Assembly: GCA_002422065.1 (NCBI GenBank)
Contig: DITO01000101.1
Location: forward strand, 1 to 5,891
Length of the DNA stretch: 5,891 nt
Direction of reading: 5' to 3'
Source: Erysipelotrichaceae bacterium UBA6182
Lineage (GTDB): Bacteria; Bacillota_I; Bacilli_A; Erysipelotrichales; Erysipelotrichaceae
The first letter of the stretch is position 1, and every line of letters starts with the position of its first letter. A program made the translations under genes and the position numbers. Under the pieces are notes generated by a model. That model was not told the origin of the DNA. It saw nothing but the letters and a program-made list of their open reading frames with translations, and did no database searches. This document shows, one piece after another, positions 4,716-5,891 of this stretch.

Positions 4716-5891
4716 GAAGAAAACGTCGACCTAATTTGAAGGTGTTTATACCCCTAGCTGTTATTGTGCTCGCAATGATCTATACAGCTTGGTTTTTTGG
4801 ATGGGGAAATACGACACCGCCAGAGCAAGTATGTGATCTTAGTGCGTTTGAATTAACCGATCAATGGTTAGAAACTCCCCAAGATGTGATACTCGTTGAA
4901 GATTATTTTGCATATGGTGAGAATCTTTCATTCTTTAGTAAACCATATCGTCTTGATACCCGTGATGAATTTGTAGGTAAGACATTAAGACTAACCAACC
5001 TATGTACTCAAGAAGTTAGAGATTATCTCATTGAAGTTACAGTTGATGGTCAAATCCCGATGGATGATTTACCTTTTGGAATCTATGCAATGCAAGTGAA
5101 TGTCAATTTACAAAGATTACAGCTAGTTAGCGCAGCAGAAATAAACGATACGTTTACAACGATCAATCGACAATCAGAGACAAAGTCAATTCAAGTTCAA
5201 TCAACACCGTCTTCAGAGAACCCTGTAGCTCCAGTTTTACTTGAAGTTAAACCAATAACTTTATCTGAAGAAGTCTTTGATGTTGTCATTGATCCAGGTC
5301 ATCGTAACAGTGATTTTGGATGGCTTGACTTGGGAACACAGGTTTATAATCTTATCGAAGCTGATGAAAACTATCGAATTGCAGTTGCTCTTAAAGAGGA
5401 ATTTGAAGCTATTGGTTTAAAAGCTTTAATACTACGTGGAGAAAAAGAAACTGTAGATATATATGGCAATGGAGGAAGGCTGTTTAAAACCTATGCTTCC
5501 CAAGCAAAATACTATGTAGAACTACAAATGGTTGCGAATACTAATACTAATGTTCAAGGAACACAGGTGGTTCACTCTTCGTATGCATCGTCTCGTTTAG
5601 GGGCAAGTGTTCATAAACAACTCATTGAAAATACATCTTTAGTCTCTACAAATAACCGAGGACGAGGTAACATACTAGGGGTTGTGCCAGCATTTCTTGC
5701 TGAAGGACTCGATACTCAAATGTATGATGGTCGTTTTACGATACGAGAAACGGGAGGAAAAGCACTCGGTGCTGCTCAATTCTCAGAATTCTCTGAAACA
5801 TCAAATGCCTCCTTTTCATATCAAAACCGTCGTGGTGTTCATGGGATTGTCATTGAAGTCATTCATCTTACTCATGAACCATCAGCAACAG
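4712..5891 (+). CDS. Membrane-anchored Amidase_3-like protein, possibly degenerate (3' truncated by window edge)
   Basis: An open frame of 393 codons from the ATG at 4712 to the window edge with no stop. The N-terminus MRRKRR is followed by one hydrophobic segment (about 11-30), a signal anchor with the rest outside the cell. An unassigned extracytoplasmic region (about 32-150) and a Ser/Thr/Gln-rich linker (about 150-180) come next. A domain like N-acetylmuramoyl-L-alanine amidase (Amidase_3) starts at about 188: VVIDPGH (H197, first zinc ligand), then NLIEADENYRIAVAL with E216 as the second ligand, and GVHGIVIEVIHLTH (376-388) with E382 in the catalytic Glu position. The usual S-I-H-A-N segment appears as VELQMVAN (269-276), placing Gln272 where the third zinc ligand His is expected. 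It could be a wall-binding pseudoenzyme or a divergent amidase. There is no strong Shine-Dalgarno sequence before the ATG, so translation is probably coupled to licD through the ATGA overlap. Confidence 0.8.
   Translation, partial: MRRKRRPNLKVFIPLAVIVLAMIYTAWFFGWGNTTPPEQVCDLSAFELTDQWLETPQDVILVEDYFAYGENLSFFSKPYRLDTRDEFVGKTLRLTNLCTQEVRDYLIEVTVDGQIPMDDLPFGIYAMQVNVNLQRLQLVSAAEINDTFTTINRQSETKSIQVQSTPSSENPVAPVLLEVKPITLSEEVFDVVIDPGHRNSDFGWLDLGTQVYNLIEADENYRIAVALKEEFEAIGLKALILRGEKETVDIYGNGGRLFKTYASQAKYYVELQMVANTNTNVQGTQVVHSSYASSRLGASVHKQLIENTSLVSTNNRGRGNILGVVPAFLAEGLDTQMYDGRFTIRETGGKALGAAQFSEFSETSNASFSYQNRRGVHGIVIEVIHLTHEPSAT

Noticed and set aside
5528..5556. Short AATACT/ACTAAT repeat in the amidase-like gene
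   Set aside because: It encodes only an ANTNTN stretch of two to three units, in frame, and is too short to be a meaningful tandem repeat.
1..5891. Mobile elements, CRISPR, tRNA/rRNA, riboswitch or T-box leader
   Set aside because: No transposase, terminal repeats, spaced repeats or cloverleaf was seen. The leaders before asnS (12 bp) and rex (about 12 nt of mRNA) are far too short for a T-box or riboswitch.

Overview
The window reads as chromosomal housekeeping DNA from an AT-rich, low-GC Gram-positive bacterium. The clearest pointers are a Rex redox repressor with a Firmicutes-type operator, strong Shine-Dalgarno sites, a LicD phosphotransferase and a membrane-anchored amidase-like protein. 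The tsaB-rimI-tsaD-then-rex gene order resembles the order I recall from Bacillus-type genomes (ydiC-ydiD-gcp ... rex). The overall look would fit Erysipelotrichia (Erysipelothrix-like), but this is recalled resemblance and not a search result. All genes lie on the + strand and there is almost no non-coding space.

Block 1 (2-1693) is the t6A tRNA-modification cluster: the C-terminal part of tsaB, then rimI (ATGA overlap), then tsaD (short overlap with rimI). Block 2 (about 1700-3856) is rex followed 12 bp later by asnS. It has its own promoter (TTCACA-17-TACAAT with an extended -10), and an 18-bp Rex-type operator covers the -35, so the pair is probably autorepressed and NADH/NAD+-responsive. 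A hairpin terminator begins inside the asnS stop codon. Block 3 (3855-5891) starts with a near-consensus promoter (TTGAAA-17-TATAAT) placed in the tail of that terminator. It drives a LicD-family gene whose ATG lies 8 nt after the -10, so the mRNA is probably leaderless. licD overlaps (ATGA) a long gene that runs off the window; it encodes a membrane-anchored protein with an Amidase_3-like domain in which one expected zinc-binding histidine appears to be Gln.

Functionally, blocks 1 and 2 serve translation accuracy (t6A on ANN-decoding tRNAs, asparaginyl-tRNA supply, probable ribosomal protein acetylation) together with redox sensing. Block 3 concerns the cell surface (probable phosphocholine or similar decoration of a wall polymer, and peptidoglycan binding or turnover). 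I saw no tRNA or rRNA gene, CRISPR array, insertion sequence, prophage or defence system. The most interesting signals are regulatory (rex operator/promoter, leaderless licD) and the apparently degenerate amidase. No stretch above 300 bases lacks a gene; the longest gap is about 122 bp, before rex.
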